From: Branchiostoma floridae
Lineage: Eukaryota; Chordata; Leptocardii; Amphioxiformes; Branchiostomatidae
Length of the DNA: 64,000 nt
NCBI RefSeq assembly: GCF_000003815.2
Contig: NC_049986.1
Span: 11,019,942 to 11,083,941, forward strand
Direction of reading: 5' to 3'
This document shows, in pieces, positions 55,156 through 64,000 of this stretch. The first letter of the stretch is position 1. Each line of letters begins with the position of its first letter. The notes under the pieces were generated by a model that did no database searches, had not been told where the DNA came from, and worked only from the letters and a program-made list of their open reading frames with translations. Position numbers and translations under genes: made by a program.

Positions 55156-55224
55156 AAAAAAATTCCACGTGATAACTTTTTTGCAATCTTCGATGACGTC
55201 ATTTCTTCGAAATCGCATGAAAAA

Positions 55225-55290
55225 CCCCGCTATTTGGGTCATCAGGCGAAAAAACCGCATCACCGTTGCAGCGGACTAATACAAAAATGG
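55225..55290 (+). repeat. GGGTCATCAGGCGA...ACCGC repeat (copy 2)
   Basis: TTGGGTCATCAGGCGAAAAA then CCGCATCACCGTTGCAGCGG and ACTAATA. It is homologous to 49738-49795 and lies between the 160-bp satellite and the zinc-finger gene. Confidence 0.6.
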
Positions 55291-55537
55291 CTTCGTTGGC
55301 GACCAACTACTCCTCGCAGAAACATAATACAACCCACGGGCTTTTTAGGAAACATGACAAATCTGCTCAGCTGTAACGATCACCAAGCAAAAGGGAGCAA
55401 AAGTTAGGGAGACAACAGCGCACTTCCCGCCTTCCGCCAAGATAAACGACCGATCCCTTAAAAACTTTCATGCGCGACAAATATATGTGTGCACATCAAT
55501 ACCTTATCATTTCCCTTCTGTCCGCCGAACAAAAAGT

Positions 55538-56167
55538 ATGCCTCACGTCTGCGAAATTTGTGATCGGGAATTTGATCGTGCGTTCAACCTCGAGCGTCAT
55601 CTGGAAAGAAAACACCGAGACGAGTCAGGTGGTGCCTCGGGAGAAGTCGTCGTTGATGCCGAGACGGGCTCTTACCGGGAGCGCGATGTTTTCGACGACT
55701 CCGACGTGTCGTCTGAACACGATACGGACACGGTTGGTTCCGAAGATTCGATGGTGTCACAAGATGAAGAAAGCGTCTCAGACGCCGAATCTGTGATGGG
55801 TTCCGAGCAGGGAGACTCCACAGAAGAAACCGACAGCGACCAAAGTGGTTCCGAGAGTGATACAGGGACAGATGTGTCCTCAGGGACGGTTTCATCTGAT
55901 GAAAGTGAACGCACTGGCTACGACAGCGGCTACCACAGCGGTGACGAGGAGGAGTGGACACTCTATCGAGACTTGACCATCGCACTACCTCACCAGCCAG
56001 GCGATGTTCCTCAAAGTGTCATCAAACAGACGAAGCGCGCTGGCAAAAAGTTTTATCTAATAGAGTTCGCTGCGTTGCCTCGTTACAGTAATGAGATTGT
56101 ACACAGCAAGAACTGGGTCTCAGAACAGACATTGATGAAAAAATATGGTTACCTCGTCCTGAAGTAA
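55538..56167 (+). CDS. Intronless C2H2 zinc-finger protein with acidic Ser-rich middle, 209 aa
   Basis: The preferred start is ATG 55538 (MPHVCEICDREF), which puts the finger at the N-terminus. An in-frame ATG at 55487 would add 17 residues. One C2H2 finger, CEIC...H-x4-H (C-x2-C-x12-H-x4-H, residues 5-26), is followed by about 115 residues very rich in Ser, Asp and Glu. Then comes a compact C-terminal part (EEEWTLYRDLTIALP, AGKKFYLIEFAALPRYSNEI, KNWVSEQTLMKKYGYLVLK). The finger suggests nucleic-acid binding. The acidic region could be an activation or histone-binding segment. I recognise no family for the whole protein. The lack of introns and the setting between satellites suggest a mobile-element gene, but this is inference. 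The clean frame and amino-acid bias argue that it is coding. Confidence 0.6.
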   Translation: MPHVCEICDREFDRAFNLERHLERKHRDESGGASGEVVVDAETGSYRERDVFDDSDVSSEHDTDTVGSEDSMVSQDEESVSDAESVMGSEQGDSTEETDSDQSGSESDTGTDVSSGTVSSDESERTGYDSGYHSGDEEEWTLYRDLTIALPHQPGDVPQSVIKQTKRAGKKFYLIEFAALPRYSNEIVHSKNWVSEQTLMKKYGYLVLK

Positions 56168-56399
56168 TGTGAGGTCGCCATATCGCTTGCAGTACAACTT
56201 TTCTTTCCTAATGTGATACCATGTTTGACATATAGGACGAGATGCACGTTGATTATGAATTCCATGATACATTTTTGATCGACGTCAAATGATAGTAAAG
56301 TGTTACCAAACAGCATTACCGTACACTAGTGTCTTTTGTGTTGTTGTATTGATAAATGCTTACCTTATAGACACGTACATGGCAAATACGTATGCGTTA

Positions 56400-57362
56400 C
56401 TTACCCAAATATCCTTACTCAGTTATTTACTCCGAAGCAGTTTATTTACTCCGGAGCAACACGTATAGTTACTCCAAAGCAATGATTTACTGCATGTACA
56501 TATAGATGGCATATGTTCGTACGTACATGACAAATATACTAACTTATTACAACAAATATACTTACTCATTTACTCCGGAGCATACTCCGGAGCAGTTTTA
56601 TTTTACTCCGGAGCAGTGATTTTACTCCGGAGCAACACGTATAGTTACTCCAAAGCAATGTTTCACTGCATGTACATATAGATGGTATATATTCGTACGT
56701 ACATGACAAATATACATACTTACAACAAATATACTTACTCATTTTTTTTTTACTCCGGAGCAGTTTTCTTTTACTCCGGAGCAGTTTTCTTTTACTCCGG
56801 AGCAGTTTATTTTACTCCGGAGCAGTTTTCTTTTACTCCGGAGCAGTTTATTTTACTCCGGAGCAACACGTATAGTTACTCCAAAGCAATGTTTCACTGC
56901 ATGTACATATAGATGGTATATGTTCGTACGTACATGACAAATATACATACTTACAACAAATATACTTACTCACTTACTCCGAAGCATACTCCGGAGCAGT
57001 TTATTTTACTCCGGAGCAGTATTTTTACTCCGGAGCAGTGTTTTTACTCCGGAGCAACACATATAGTTACTCCAAAGCAATGTTTCACTGCATGTACATA
57101 TAGATGGCATATGTCCGTACGTACATGACAAATATGCTTACCTGTAACAAATATACTTACTCATTTACTCCGGAGCATACTCCGGAGCAGTATTTTTACT
57201 CCGGAGCAGTTTATTTTACTCCGGAGCAACACATATAGTTACTCCAAAGCAATGTTTCACTGCATGTACATATAGATGGTATATGTTCGTAGGTACATGA
57301 CAAATATACTTACTTACAACAGATATACTTACTCACTTACTCCGGAGCATACTCCGGAGTAA
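56400..57362 (+). repeat. CTCCGGAG palindrome array in higher-order units
   Basis: About 25-30 copies of TTTACTCCGGAGCAGT, each centred on the perfect octamer palindrome CTCCGGAG, occur in blocks. Blocks are separated by a conserved segment (ACACGTATAGTTACTCCAAA, TGCATGTACATATAGATGG, CGTACGTACATGACAAATAT). The segment TGCATGTACA starts at 56491, 56668, 56899, 57090 and 57261. The higher-order period therefore varies (171-231 bp) with the number of palindromes per block. Frames reading FYSGAV repeats are by-products. Confidence 0.95.
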
Positions 57363-57371
57363 AATATCCGC

Positions 57372-57978
57372 ATGAGAGAGCATCTGTTCAGTGCCATTGA
57401 GACCATACCTTGTGTAAAGAAGAAGGCTGACTGGGCCCTTAGATGGAGTGGAGACGAGAAAAGCACTTTTGGGGATCGTGTGGTTGCGTTTGCCGCTGTG
57501 GAAGGGATATTTTTCTCCGGGGCCTTCGCAGCAATTTTCTGGTTGAGGAAAAGAGGACTCATGCCGGGGCTGACTTTCTCTAATGAGCTGATCAGTAGAG
57601 ACGAGGGTCTGCACGCCGACTTTGCCTGTCTGATGGTCAGCTACCTGATCAATAAGCCTAAGTCAAGAGCGCATTCACCAGATTATCGACAATGCTGTTA
57701 AGATTGAGCAAGAGTTCCTGACGGAAGCTCTTCCTATGAAGCTGATTGGGATGAATCAAGACCTGATGACACAGTACATCGAGTTTGTCGCAGATAGGCT
57801 GCTGGGCGAACTCATGTGCAGTAAGCTTTACAACAGCGAGAACCCCTTTGACTTCATGGAGAACATTTCTCTGGAGGGAAAGACCAACTTCTTTGAGAAA
57901 AAGGTGGGAGAGTACCAGAAGATGGGGGTTATGTCCTCCTCTGAACAGCAAAAGTTCACGCTGGATGCTGACTTTTGA
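57372..57978 (+). pseudogene. 5'-truncated retrocopy of ribonucleotide reductase small subunit (R2)
   Basis: The frame reads [20 protein letters not shown], then [36 protein letters not shown] and, after a frameshift near 57657-57661, [40 protein letters not shown] and the R2 C-terminal tail FTLDADF. This covers the C-terminal half of the subunit with no intron. An AATAAA follows 9 bp after the stop. The second metal-ligand set (Glu in AVEGIFF, Glu and His in RDEGLH) is present. The first set and the tyrosyl-radical region are missing because the copy starts directly at the palindrome array. The loss of the 5' half plus the frameshift makes a working enzyme impossible from this copy. Alternatively it is the end of a spliced gene with a sequencing error, but no upstream exon is visible. 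Confidence 0.85.
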
Positions 57979-58129
57979 AAGTACAGAATAAAAGAACGGA
58001 AAAAATCAAACGGTCATTGTCATCTTTATCTTATACGATAGAGACTTAGAACCAGGCCAAATAAGGGCATGTCTTTCACAAATGGGGAGGGGGAGGTTCC
58101 TTTGGGGTGTGGGGGGGGTGTATCAAAAG

Positions 58130-58220
58130 GGCACATAATATCTGACCTCTGACCTGCACCGCCTGAATAAATCATATCTGACCCCTGACCTGCACCACCT
58201 TGCACCGCCTGAATAATAGG
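58130..58220 (+). repeat. CTGACCTGCACC short repeat
   Basis: Two to three imperfect copies of ATCTGACCTCTGACCTGCAC followed by CGCCTGAATA. Confidence 0.7.
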
Positions 58221-58336
58221 ACTCAGCGTGCTGACTATATACTACTGAGGCCTTTCTACAAGAAATCTATGAATTCCTGACTACTGAAAAGGGTTTTGAG
58301 ACTGTACGACCAAAAGAAAGAACGACCAGTGAGTAC

Positions 58337-60037
58337 ATGCATCGCAAACCCAAGGCAGTTCAAGCTACAAAGAGATTGAAAAACTCCCTTAGGAAAACAG
58401 GACTTAGTAAACAAGCTACGAATAAAGACAGGTTGGAATTCTTCAAATCAATTAGACTACATAACTATGTCAAGACCACCTGCCAACGCCTTCAACAGGC
58501 CAAACAGATAACCTATCATGAGAAATTGTACAAGAAAAACATCTTTGAATATGCAAAGAAAGCCTCAAGTGGAGAATTCGGTAAGAAACAGTCAATGCCC
58601 ACGTTTCAAAAATCACGCCTCGATAAGTATCTAAAAGAAACATATTCACTGAATGCTCCAGCAGTTGATGAAAAATCACTTAGCTGGTTACCAGCTGGCC
58701 CAACCGCTGACTCCGTGTCACACCCATTCAACAATGATCCAATCAGGCCGCGAGATATCAAACACCTGCTGTCAAAGAAGAAATCCAAGTCGTCACCTGG
58801 ACCGGACGGAATAGGCTATGATGTTTTCAAATGCCTCCCCTCAACACACCACTTTCTCGCAACCCTATTCAATAAGATCATCAGCCAAGAGCAACCATGC
58901 AAGTCGTGGCAGTTTGCAAATACCATCAGCATTCACAAGTCAGGATCTACAGATGATCCAGCAAACTTCAGATTGATCTCGCTGATCAGTACCACTGCCA
59001 AACTCTATCACTCCATTCTTGGTAGCCGCATGATTGAGTTCTTCGTCAAGAATGGTTTCATTGACAGTGAAATTCAAAAGGGATTCCTGGAGGGAGTATC
59101 GGGCTGTGTGGATCACTCATTAGTACTTAATGAGATCATCCGAAATGCCAGATCCTCATCAAAGACAGTCCATGTAGCCTGGCTGGACCTGCAAAACGCC
59201 TTTGGCTCTGTTTCTCATGATCTGATTCACTTAGCACTTCAGAGGTACCATGTACCACAGCACGTATGCAACTACATAAAGGCATTCTACTCTAATCTAA
59301 CTGCCCAAGTCAGATGTACTGATTTCTCTTCGGACCCCTTCCAACTGAGAGTTGGTACATTCCAGGGGGATACGCTGTCCGTAGCGATCTTCCTGCCAGT
59401 CATAAACCTTCCCTTAGAGTACCTACGCACTGAAGAATCACACGGCTACACTCTGGGAAGTAAAACACATCTGTCCTTCGCATTCGCTGATGACCTCGCA
59501 CTTACCGTCTGTAGATCAAGATCCATGCAGCGAATTGTCAACACACTTGACCGCAACCTCCGAAGTATCCACTTGACACTAAAGCCGAAGAAATGTAAAA
59601 CTCTCAGCATATGTAGTGGATGTACAAAGGATGTCTCCTTCTCAATTGGGAACCACCCTATGGACAACATAATTTCAACTCCTTTCAAGTTCTTGGGTGG
59701 ATACATCTCTGCAAGCGGTTCTTCAGGACCAGTCTCTGACATCTTGAAGGAGACAATCATTGGATCAGACACACAACGAGGAATCATCATGAACGTGGAC
59801 GCCTCTCCTGTCCGTGGAGAATACAAGTGCGAGATTTACAGGGTGTACGTCCAGGGTGCCATTAGGTACCTCCTGACTGTTCATGATGTGACAAGAACCC
59901 ATCTGCGGGAACTTAGCCATTGCGTCACACAATACCTTAAGAGATGGACCAATATGAAGAAGTCATCTGACCCGGGTATACTCTACCATAGCCATGGGCT
60001 AGGACTCACATCTGTTGAACAAATCTATATGCATTAA
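58337..60037 (+). pseudogene. Reverse transcriptase part of the non-LTR element ORF
   Basis: 566 codons from the first Met to the in-frame TAA. They contain fingers/palm motifs ending with FADD and a thumb region. The frame is open for about 35 further codons upstream (ending RPKERTTSEY), showing that this Met is internal. Confidence 0.85.
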
Positions 60038-60827
60038 CACGCCAATGTAATTGCTACAGTCCTGACGGCTGGTGACGCCAGTGTTAAGAATGCCCTGGAG
60101 GCTAAAGTAGAAAGAGAATCGTCCCTCTCGCGCAAGTCAACGGGTACGTTGGAATGCCACACAATCGTTGAACAAAGCTTAGCAATATTGTCCAACGAGG
60201 AATCCCAAGACAACCATGAAACCCCAGCTCAAACCAAGAAGAAGCTGTGCCAAACAGTCAAAGCCAGGATGCAAAAGGAATATGATTGTAAAGTGGAGGA
60301 ACATTGTAGCACCCTTATGGTTCAAGGTAGATGGACAGAACTACTGGAGGCTGAAAGATCTGACACAAGCTGGAGAAGTTCCCTGTCCAATGCCCCGCGA
60401 GGTGTCTTTGAGTTCGCGTTGAACGGGATGGCGAACTGGCTCCCCACACGGGACAACTTAGTCCGGTGGGGGAAGCTTCTGTCTACAAAGTGTCCGTTGT
60501 GTAAAGGACACCAGTCCCTTCGGCATGTCCTGAATGCCTGCCCTGTGGCACTGACGGACAGGTACACTTGGCGCCACAATAGTGAACTGAAGGAGCTGGT
60601 AACCACCCTGCAGCGCTGGCATTCTACACTGGAGACGTCAGCAGTTACAATACGATGTGACCTCAGCCCTGATGTCATAGAGGGCGGGACACACACAACA
60701 GTACCCCCAGACATCCTGCCTACATCTCTCGTACCGGACATTACCGTTCAAAACACAGCCGAACAGAAGCTAACCCTTATCGAACTGACTGTTCTATGTG
60801 AGCAAAATGCCCATGCTGCTGAAGATA
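60038..60827 (+). pseudogene. Endonuclease part of the non-LTR element ORF
   Basis: The same frame as the reverse transcriptase, resumed after the stop codon. It contains the WLPTRDNLVRWGK region, the CCHC motif and PD...E of the restriction-like endonuclease. It runs into the N gap, beyond which only a few codons (DDILL) precede a stop. Confidence 0.8.
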
Positions 60828-61436
60828 NNNNNNNNNNNNNNNNNNNNNNNNNNNNNNNNNNNNNNNNNNNNNNNNNNNNNNNNNNNNNNNNNNNNNNNNN
60901 NNNNNNNNNNNNNNNNNNNNNNNNNNNNNNNNNNNNNNNNNNNNNNNNNNNNNNNNNNNNNNNNNNNNNNNNNNNNNNNNNNNNNNNNNNNNNNNNNNNN
61001 NNNNNNNNNNNNNNNNNNNNNNNNNNNNNNNNNNNNNNNNNNNNNNNNNNNNNNNNNNNNNNNNNNNNNNNNNNNNNNNNNNNNNNNNNNNNNNNNNNNN
61101 GATGATATCTTACTGTAAACACCCGATCACTTGTGCAAAGTATGTGTAGTTCATAATGACAATGTCACATCTGTGCAATAGTTAAGAAGCGACGTATAGA
61201 ATTGAAATATTGAAAGGCTGATGTATAGCACCACTTTTTTTGTAACCTTGCGCCCTGCAGATCATTGTGTATCTGAATAAGGGGTCGTCCGAGGTGTATT
61301 TTTAAACCTTCATCTTGTACTCGTGATTTTAGACGTGTCCTTTTAAAAGTGTTTTCTTGTGAGAAATAAAGATGATGTTGAACACCTATCCAAACGTAGG
61401 GCATAACTTGAATACGTCCGTTCATTCCAAGATTCA

Positions 61437-61533
61437 CGGGACCGCGTGGCCAAAGCTGCCTAGGCAGATCCGTGTAATGAGTTGTATCATTGGCAAATAA
61501 ATAAAAATAAATAAAAATAAAAATAAATAAAAG
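61437..61533 (+). mobile_element. Very short LINE 3'-end insertion with (ATAAA)n tail
   Basis: Comparison with the duplicate at 61889-61940 shows an extra segment here: ACGGGACCGCGTGGCCAAAG ... ATTGGCAAATAAATAAAAAT ending in an (ATAAA)n tail. It is flanked by AAGATTC on both sides, a probable 7-bp target duplication. It is about 97 bp. Confidence 0.65.
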
Positions 61534-61803
61534 ATTCAAAGATTCCAATGTCTAATCTTCCGAACAATGTCTAATCAACTATTGCTTGTGTAAAATAATG
61601 TCGGAAAGTCATGTTACAAGCTCTGATTTGCTGGCTGACATCTCGGTGTGTCAATAGCCACAGCGGAAAAAAACGTTACCATGAACTCTTGAAAATGCAG
61701 AACAAAAAGAGTTTTGGTGGTTCTGGTCAGGCGCAAGACGAAAATATTCTTATATCAAAAGGATGTTTAAAAAAGGAAAAAGGACAATTAAAAAAAGATC
61801 TCC

Positions 61804-61862
61804 AGCGAGGTGCTTAAATGGTTTTGAAGGTCAGCGCTCTAACCACTACGCTACGTCCAACA
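61804..61862 (-). repeat. tRNA-like/SINE head remnant
   Basis: On the minus strand GACGTAGCGTAGTGGTTAGA then GCGCTGACCTTC looks like a tRNA 5' half with an A box. No B box or acceptor stem closes it, so it is a SINE fragment or tRNA pseudogene. Confidence 0.5.
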
Positions 61863-62129
61863 CAGACGAAGGAGGCCTGTATTAACAGGTATCAATATGT
61901 AGGGCATACCTTGAACGTCAGTTCATTCAAAGATTCCAATGTCTAATCTTCCGAACAATGTCTAGTCTTCTGTTGCTTGTGTCAAAAGTTTGTAATGAGA
62001 CGAGAGTCTGGCAATATAATGTCGGGAAAGTCATGTTACAAGCTCTGATTGGCTGGCTGGCATCTCGGTGTGTCAATAGCCTGTTTAGGCTATCGACACA
62101 CTCAGTGTGGCAATAGCCACTGCGAATGT

Positions 62130-62490
62130 ATATTTTGGCTCCTATGCCCTTGTATAGAAACCAAATGGCCTGAAATTTGGTACATAGGTGCATTGGACAT
62201 ATGCTCACAGGACCCGTGGACACATTCTCCATAGATTGCTTCAAAAATTAGTTATTTGGGGGTTTTCTGCCATTTTTGACTAAAAATGTATATTTTTGGC
62301 TCCTATGCCCTTGTATTGAAAACAAATGACCTAAAAATTGGTACAGAGGTGCATTGGACATACATGTATCGTTATGACCACAGGATCCTATCAACACTTC
62401 TTTCATAGATCACTTAAAAAATGATTTATTTTGTCACTTTTTGCTATTTTTAACCATTAAAAATGTATATTTTTGGCTCCTTTGATTTTA
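62130..62490 (+). repeat. Tandem satellite, two and a half units
   Basis: AATGTATATTTTTGGCTCCT starts near 62126, 62287 and 62463. The first two units continue CTTGTATTGAAAACAAATGA, TTGGTACAGAGGTGCATTGG and ACACTTCTTTCATAGATCAC. The period is about 160-178 bp. Related to 51290-51630. Confidence 0.85.
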
Positions 62491-62578
62491 TTTTATTAAG
62501 ATAAGAAATACAGCCAGGGCTGCCCGACTAGCCGGAGGCTATTATCAAGGGCTAGCCCTGGTAACAATACAATTAAGG

Positions 62579-62755
62579 GTTAATGACCCGCCCCGAGGTG
62601 TATATGGTGTCATAACGCCTGGTCCTTTGCTATAACCACCGAATAAAATTGACGGTTTTATGAGGTTATGACACCATGTACATGGTTTTATGGTGTTATG
62701 ACACCATGTACACCTAGGAACAGGCGGGTCATTAACGTTATCATCATATAGCGTC
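62579..62755. mobile_element. MITE with GTTAATGACCCGCC termini
   Basis: GTTAATGACCCGCCCCGAGG, then TGTATATGGTGTCATAAC, is inverted at 62680-62736 (GTTATGACACCATGTACACC ... GGCGGGTCATTAAC). A further relative begins at 63880 and is cut by the window end. Confidence 0.75.
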
Positions 62756-63068
62756 CCCAAACTTTCAAACTCCGGTATGACACATAGATCTCTTGGTACT
62801 ATACGTGTGAATTCCTTTATCGAATTTCTGAAAATTCACATTTGTTCTTTGGTACATGCATATGTAAGGAGATTACACACTACATTTTGAAACCAAAAAA
62901 TTTCCACAGAAAATATTCGAAACATTGCAGGCTTTTTAGCACAACAAAACTCATTATCAATGTTAGAAGGAGCCATCCCCCTTGCAGTCTGTACTTATTC
63001 CCTCTGCTCTGGTATTTGTTTCGCTCCTTTTTATTGGTTAATGCCTGCATCTACCTTACTTTCTTGTG

Positions 63069-63154
63069 TGTATCGCTACTTTTGATTGGTCAAAATTTGC
63101 ATCGACACTGGTGCCGGTGTCGATTCATTCTTACCAATCAGAGGAGCGATACCC
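63069..63154. repeat. Hairpin GTATCGCT...ATTGGT
   Basis: GTATCGCTACTTTTGATTGG pairs with CCAATCAGAGGAGCGATAC. In the loop, CGACAC pairs with GTGTCG. Confidence 0.7.
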
Positions 63155-63204
63155 ACCTGCCTGGCCTGAATCTTTGTGTTACGGCGTCATAACCAACGTG
63201 GAAC

Positions 63205-63300
63205 GGGGACTTCTGATTGGTCCCCGGCGCCTGGCTATATGATAATATACATTATCATATAGCCAGATGGAGTTGGCCAATCAGAGGCCCCCATTTCCCA
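63205..63300. repeat. Palindrome with CTGGCTATATGATAAT core
   Basis: A perfect 16-bp stem (63231-63246 with 63251-63266) lies within imperfect outer arms GATTGGTCCCC...GGCCAATC. Confidence 0.85.
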
Positions 63301-63322
63301 TGGGTTATCAGGCAGTAACCTC

Positions 63323-63358
63323 AAAAGTGGTCGGTTATTCTAATAACCGACCACTTTT
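63323..63358. repeat. Perfect 17-bp stem palindrome
   Basis: AAAAGTGGTCGGTTATT and its complement are separated by CT. This gives a stem of 17 with almost no loop. Confidence 0.9.
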
Positions 63359-63444
63359 TGGACCGCACCATTATACAGGGGACAGTCATGAATTTTTTTT
63401 GTACTGTTGTTTGTGTGTAAACCATGCATAACTGTCAAAAATAT

Positions 63445-63650
63445 TATGATTGATTGGTTACGTTAATTAGGGCTCCACATGGGGAATATAGGGATACTTG
63501 AAAAGGAATTATGCTGATTTTACACATTTTCATTATGGCTTTCTAACGTGATTAAGCCGGTACCTTCCTAAATCACTTCATATATACGTACTTTGTCGTG
63601 CCCAAGTGAAAAGGCTCTGCATGGGGGGTACCAGGACTCCACTTAATACA
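63445..63650 (+). repeat. Diverged third copy of the 3.9-4.1 kb repeat
   Basis: ATATTATGATTGATTGG, GGGCTCCACATGGGG and AAAAGGCTCTGCATGGGG appear in the same order and spacing as in 3905-4110 and, inverted, 8450-8660. The match starts and stops within the arm. Confidence 0.75.
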
Positions 63651-63879
63651 TGTAGTTTGTATTGCAAATAAGCCACATGTTGATGCTGATATGCTATCTC
63701 ACAAACAGATGATTAGTTAAAATTATTAGTTAAATGATGATGATGAAATAGTTTAATGTTTGTATTATATATAGACACTATTGTACAATATATATATTGC
63801 AAATGTATTTTTATGTAATGTATTAAAGTGTTTATTTGTTATAAAGGAATTTGTGTGAAATAACTGTCAGTTGGATAGG

Positions 63880-64000
63880 CTATATGATAATAACGTTAAT
63901 GCCCCGCCTTATCCTCGGTGTATATGGTGAGATAATACCCTGGTCAGGTGCGATAACCACCTCAATAAACCGTTTGTCGCGGAATCTTGGAGTCCTAATG
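63880..64000 (+). mobile_element. Left half of a GTTAATGMCCCGCC MITE, cut by the window edge
   Basis: GGCTATATGATAATAACGTT then AATGCCCCGCC, CGGTGTATATGGTGAGATAA and GCGATAACCACC follow the element at 62579-62755 in order. Confidence 0.6.

Larger units (their letters stand above)
58232..61115 (+). mobile_element. Non-LTR retrotransposon with restriction-like endonuclease signature
   Basis: The reading frame is open from about 58232, five codons before any Met would be needed, so the copy is 5'-truncated. Reverse transcriptase motifs in order are KSSPGPDGIGYDVFK, NFRLISLIST, AWLDLQNAFGSVSHD, GTFQGDTLS and the active-site box AFADDLAL. A TAA at 60035-60037 interrupts the protein, and the same frame continues from 60038. 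A C-terminal Cys-His motif CPLCKGHQSLRHVLNAC (C-x2-C-x7-H-x4-C) follows. PDITVQ...LTLIELT then resembles the PD-(D/E)xK-like centre of the endonuclease of R2/NeSL/R4-type elements. The rest falls in the gap 60828-61100. An interrupted, probably dead copy. Confidence 0.88.
61385..62115 (+). repeat. Direct duplication (61385-61665 and 61889-62115)
   Basis: Shared blocks in order are TAGGGCATA-CTTGAA, GTTCATTC, AAGATTCCAATGTCTAATCT, TCCGAACAATGTCTA and GTCATGTTACAAGCTCTGAT, ending CATCTCGGTGTGTCAATAGC. The second copy continues into a hairpin (GTGTGTCAATAGCC...GGCTATCGACACAC). Confidence 0.8.

Noticed and set aside
55584..55985. Arginine-rich minus-strand frame opposite the zinc-finger gene
   Set aside because: Antisense of the Ser/Asp/Glu-rich codons. 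The plus frame has the C2H2 motif.
61804..61862. Functional tRNA gene
   Set aside because: Only an A-box half is recognisable. There is no B box, T-arm or closing acceptor stem.

Overview
The window is nuclear DNA of an invertebrate chordate, most plausibly a lancelet (Branchiostoma). The genes have many short GT-AG introns, and their proteins resemble vertebrate orthologues (DHRS1, DPM2, an SLC7 light-chain transporter, a trypsin-like protease). The spaces between are dense with small inverted-repeat transposons, tRNA-derived SINEs, non-LTR elements and TTAGGG-type repeats. The lancelet call is an inference from gene style and repeats, not from a database match. The sequence is a draft with seven N gaps: 12979-13356, 15263-15362, 32143-32242, 36397-37320, 40002-40101, 48489-48588 and 60828-61100. 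Four of these are exactly 100 N, the usual mark of a join of unknown length.

1-9 kb is a large inverted duplication with nested insertions: a 3.6 kb foldback-like element with 1 kb arms and a 538 bp TTAA-flanked element. Each is missing from the opposite arm, so the arms act as each other's empty site. 9-18 kb holds more small elements, one likely signal-peptide exon (minus, 11066-11131), a tRNA-derived SINE, and a corrupted duplicate sequence beside a gap (14.64-15.26 kb). 18.6-19.6 kb is an intronless SLC35G/EamA-type transporter (minus).

22.2-28.9 kb is a complete nine-exon DHRS1 orthologue (plus), with a 32-bp minisatellite in its last intron. It converges on DPM2 (minus, 30.5-32.1 kb), whose first exon runs into a gap. 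32.8-38.9 kb is a damaged Ty3/gypsy retrotransposon (minus) with gag, pol, a tRNA-Gln-type primer site and one probable LTR.

40.1-41.8 kb is a trypsin-like serine protease (plus; 5' exons lost in a gap). 42.9-48.3 kb is the first seven exons of an SLC7 amino-acid transporter (plus), whose 3' part disappears at the 48.5 kb gap. From there to 55.2 kb the sequence changes character: TTAGGG-type satellites in two opposed arrays, other satellites, and a transposon-like element beside its deletion derivative. After this come an intronless C2H2 zinc-finger gene (55.5-56.2 kb), an array of CTCCGGAG palindromes, a 5'-truncated retrocopy of ribonucleotide reductase R2, a non-LTR retrotransposon with a restriction-like endonuclease signature (58.2-61.1 kb), and further palindromic and satellite repeats to the end.

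The host genes are not a functional cluster. DPM2 serves dolichol-phosphate-mannose synthesis in the ER, DHRS1 is a short-chain dehydrogenase, and the others are transporters and a secreted protease. The strongest material for follow-up is the self-documenting nested palindromes at 1-9 kb, the opposed TTAGGG-bearing arrays with the neighbouring zinc-finger gene, and the assembly problems at 14.6 and 48.5 kb.
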